Assembly: GCA_021817875.1 (NCBI GenBank)
Contig: JAKAFQ010000239.1
Location: forward strand, 1-6,703
DNA: 6,703 nucleotides
Direction of reading: 5' to 3'
Source of the DNA: Pseudomonadota bacterium
GTDB taxonomy: Bacteria; Pseudomonadota; Gammaproteobacteria; Steroidobacterales; Steroidobacteraceae
Part shown: in pieces, positions 5,465-6,703 of the stretch
Numbering within the stretch: position 1 is the stretch's first letter
How the letters are laid out: every line of letters begins with the position of its first letter
The notes under the pieces: model-generated
What the model was told of the DNA's origin: nothing
What the model saw: the letters and a program-made list of their open reading frames with translations, nothing else
Databases searched by the model: none
Translations under genes and position numbers: made by a program

Positions 5465-6703
5465 AGCGCCACAGGCTCGACATCAACTGTCGGGCGACCT
5501 CGCGCGGCTGCGCGAGAAAACGTTCGCGCACCGGGCTCAGGTCGGTACGGCGTCGGACCAGCTGCCACATGACACCGGGATCGAGCGGGGTGTTGATGGC
5601 GAAGATGCCGTGCAGCCGTCCCTCGTCGAGGATGATCCTGAGATAGCGCTCCGCCTCGGCGTCGCTGCGCGTCACGACCTCGGCTCCGGCCGGCACGCTG
5701 CCGCTGCCGACCGAGACCGCATGGTGCCCGAAGTAGCTGTAGGTGTTGAGCGGCACGGCGCCGCGGTACCCCTGCAGCGTCTGATCACCCGCCATGGCCA
5801 TGCCGGCAATGCGGCCCTGCTCGACCGCATTCGGCAGGATGCCGTTCAGAACCGGCCGCGCATCGTAAAAACTCGCGGCCTGCGCGACGTCGCCGGCCGC
5901 CCAGACCCCTGCGGCGCTGGTCTGCATCGACGCATCGACGAGGATGCCGCGATCGCAGCGGATCTGCGCGCCGTCGAGGAAATCGACCGCCGGAGTCACC
6001 CCGGCGCCGATCACCAGCAGGTCGCCCGGGACCGTTGAACCGTCCTCGAGGCTGAGCACGATACCTTCCGGGGCGCTGTGCACCGCCGCGGCGCGCGCAC
6101 CGGTGCGGATCGTGACGCCGGCGCGCTCGAATGCACGGGCGATGATGGCGGCCGCATCGGCCTCGAAATAGCCGGGTAGCACCTGGCCCTGCAGCTCGAC
6201 GATGGTCACCTGCGCGCCGCCCTTCGCCAGGTTTTCCGCGGCATGCATCCCGATGAGTCCGCCGCCGAGCACGATTGCCCGACGGGTTTGCGGCAGCCGC
6301 GCCCGCAGCCGCAGCGCGTCATCGAGCGTGCGCAGAACGTGGTAGGGCGTCGAGGCCAGGCCGGCAATGGGCGGTATCACCGGCCGCGCGCCGGTTGCGA
6401 GCAGCAGCTTGCCGAACTGCAGCTGGCTGCCGTCGTCGAGTTCCGCTATCCGCTCAGCCGGGTCCAGCCGCACGAGCGCGTGTCCGCAGCGGTACGCCGC
6501 CCGTGCCTGCGCGAAGTACGCCTGGTTGCGCAGGAATACCCGATTGGGGTCTGAGCGTCCCGACACGACATACGGCAGCACGGTCGGGGAGTACGGCAGC
6601 TCGCGGTCCCGGCCGATCACGGTCAACGAGCCGTCGGCGTCCACCAGGCGGATCGCGTGCAGGGCGGCGAGCCCCGAATGGCTTGCGCCGGCAATCAGAT
6701 AGT
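5463..6703 (-). CDS. FAD/NAD(H)-dependent oxidoreductase subunit, PadH-like (start just outside window)
   Basis: The frame is open to the right edge. Nineteen residues (YLIAGASHSGLAALHAIRL) precede the GTG at 6644 and contain the FAD-binding first strand and glycine loop (GASHSG, a GxSxxG variant), so 6644 is not the start and only a few N-terminal residues are missing. About 412 residues are visible, close to PadH-type epsilon subunits. Other motifs are YSPTVLPYVVSGR, LLLATGARPVIPPIAG, the dinucleotide-binding loop LGGGLIGMHAAENL (about 6277-6236) with Glu ending the next strand (VTIVE, codon 6197-6195), which favours NAD(H), and the second FAD motif GVWAAGDVA (about 5912-5886). There is no CxxC redox disulfide. 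In phenylglyoxylate:NAD+ oxidoreductase such a subunit passes electrons from the Fe-S clusters to NAD+. It is first of a coupled pair with the fusion beta subunit. A generic rubredoxin/nitrite-reductase-like FAD reductase is the alternative. Confidence 0.85.
   Translation of the reverse strand, partial: YLIAGASHSGLAALHAIRLVDADGSLTVIGRDRELPYSPTVLPYVVSGRSDPNRVFLRNQAYFAQARAAYRCGHALVRLDPAERIAELDDGSQLQFGKLLLATGARPVIPPIAGLASTPYHVLRTLDDALRLRARLPQTRRAIVLGGGLIGMHAAENLAKGGAQVTIVELQGQVLPGYFEADAAAIIARAFERAGVTIRTGARAAAVHSAPEGIVLSLEDGSTVPGDLLVIGAGVTPAVDFLDGAQIRCDRGILVDASMQTSAAGVWAAGDVAQAASFYDARPVLNGILPNAVEQGRIAGMAMAGDQTLQGYRGAVPLNTYSYFGHHAVSVGSGSVPAGAEVVTRSDAEAERYLRIILDEGRLHGIFAINTPLDPGVMWQLVRRRTDLSPVRERFLAQPREVARQLMSSLWR

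Noticed and set aside
4832..5572. Plus-strand open frame of 246 codons opposite the fusion gene
   Set aside because: It is antisense to conserved Fe-S and ThDP motifs, has no family signature and straddles the junction of the two minus-strand genes.
1..6703. tRNA, rRNA, CRISPR arrays, insertion sequences or attachment sites
   Set aside because: No repeat-spacer pattern, transposase-like protein, terminal inverted repeats or tRNA-like cloverleaf was seen; nearly all bases are in conserved metabolic genes.

Overview
The window is GC-rich (about two thirds G+C by eye), tightly packed and entirely bacterial. It carries part of an anaerobic aromatic-degradation island. Gene content and coding style fit a facultatively anaerobic, probably denitrifying or phototrophic, proteobacterium of the Thauera/Azoarcus/Magnetospirillum/Rhodopseudomonas physiological type. 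The species cannot be named from this sequence.

Left half, plus strand (1-2963): the 3' part of an ATP-dependent (class I) benzoyl-CoA reductase operon of the bcr/bad type. In order it holds the C-terminal part of bcrB (catalytic half), complete bcrA and bcrD (the two ASKHA ATPase/activase subunits, each with the two cluster cysteines 39 residues apart), and a 2[4Fe-4S] ferredoxin that should deliver low-potential electrons to BcrAD. Spacings are 11 nt, a 4-nt ATGA overlap and 24 nt, so this is one transcription unit.

Middle, plus strand (2964-4119): a roughly 200-bp spacer whose only AT-rich stretch is an 18-bp near-perfect palindrome with a perfect TATAAT inside it. A translationally coupled gene pair follows: a GNAT acetyltransferase, then an Rrf2-family repressor lacking the usual three-cysteine cluster-binding segment. 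This pairing beside benzoyl-CoA reductase genes recalls badL/badM of Rhodopseudomonas palustris. The palindrome is the obvious candidate operator, for autoregulation and perhaps for control of the bcr operon as well.

Right half, minus strand (4082-6703): two genes of a 2-oxoacid:acceptor oxidoreductase resembling phenylglyoxylate dehydrogenase. The first transcribed is an FAD/NAD(H) oxidoreductase subunit (PadH-like, start just outside the window). The second is a fusion of a four-cluster ferredoxin domain with a thiamine-diphosphate beta subunit (PadI-like). The alpha and gamma subunits are not here and should lie beyond the right edge. The last gene overlaps the 3' end of the Rrf2 gene tail-to-tail by 38 bp.

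Taken together, the right-hand enzyme would make benzoyl-CoA (or reducing power) from a 2-oxoacid such as phenylglyoxylate. The left-hand enzyme would reduce the aromatic ring of benzoyl-CoA, and the middle pair would regulate the system. No RNA genes, insertion sequences, CRISPR arrays or other mobile elements were seen.
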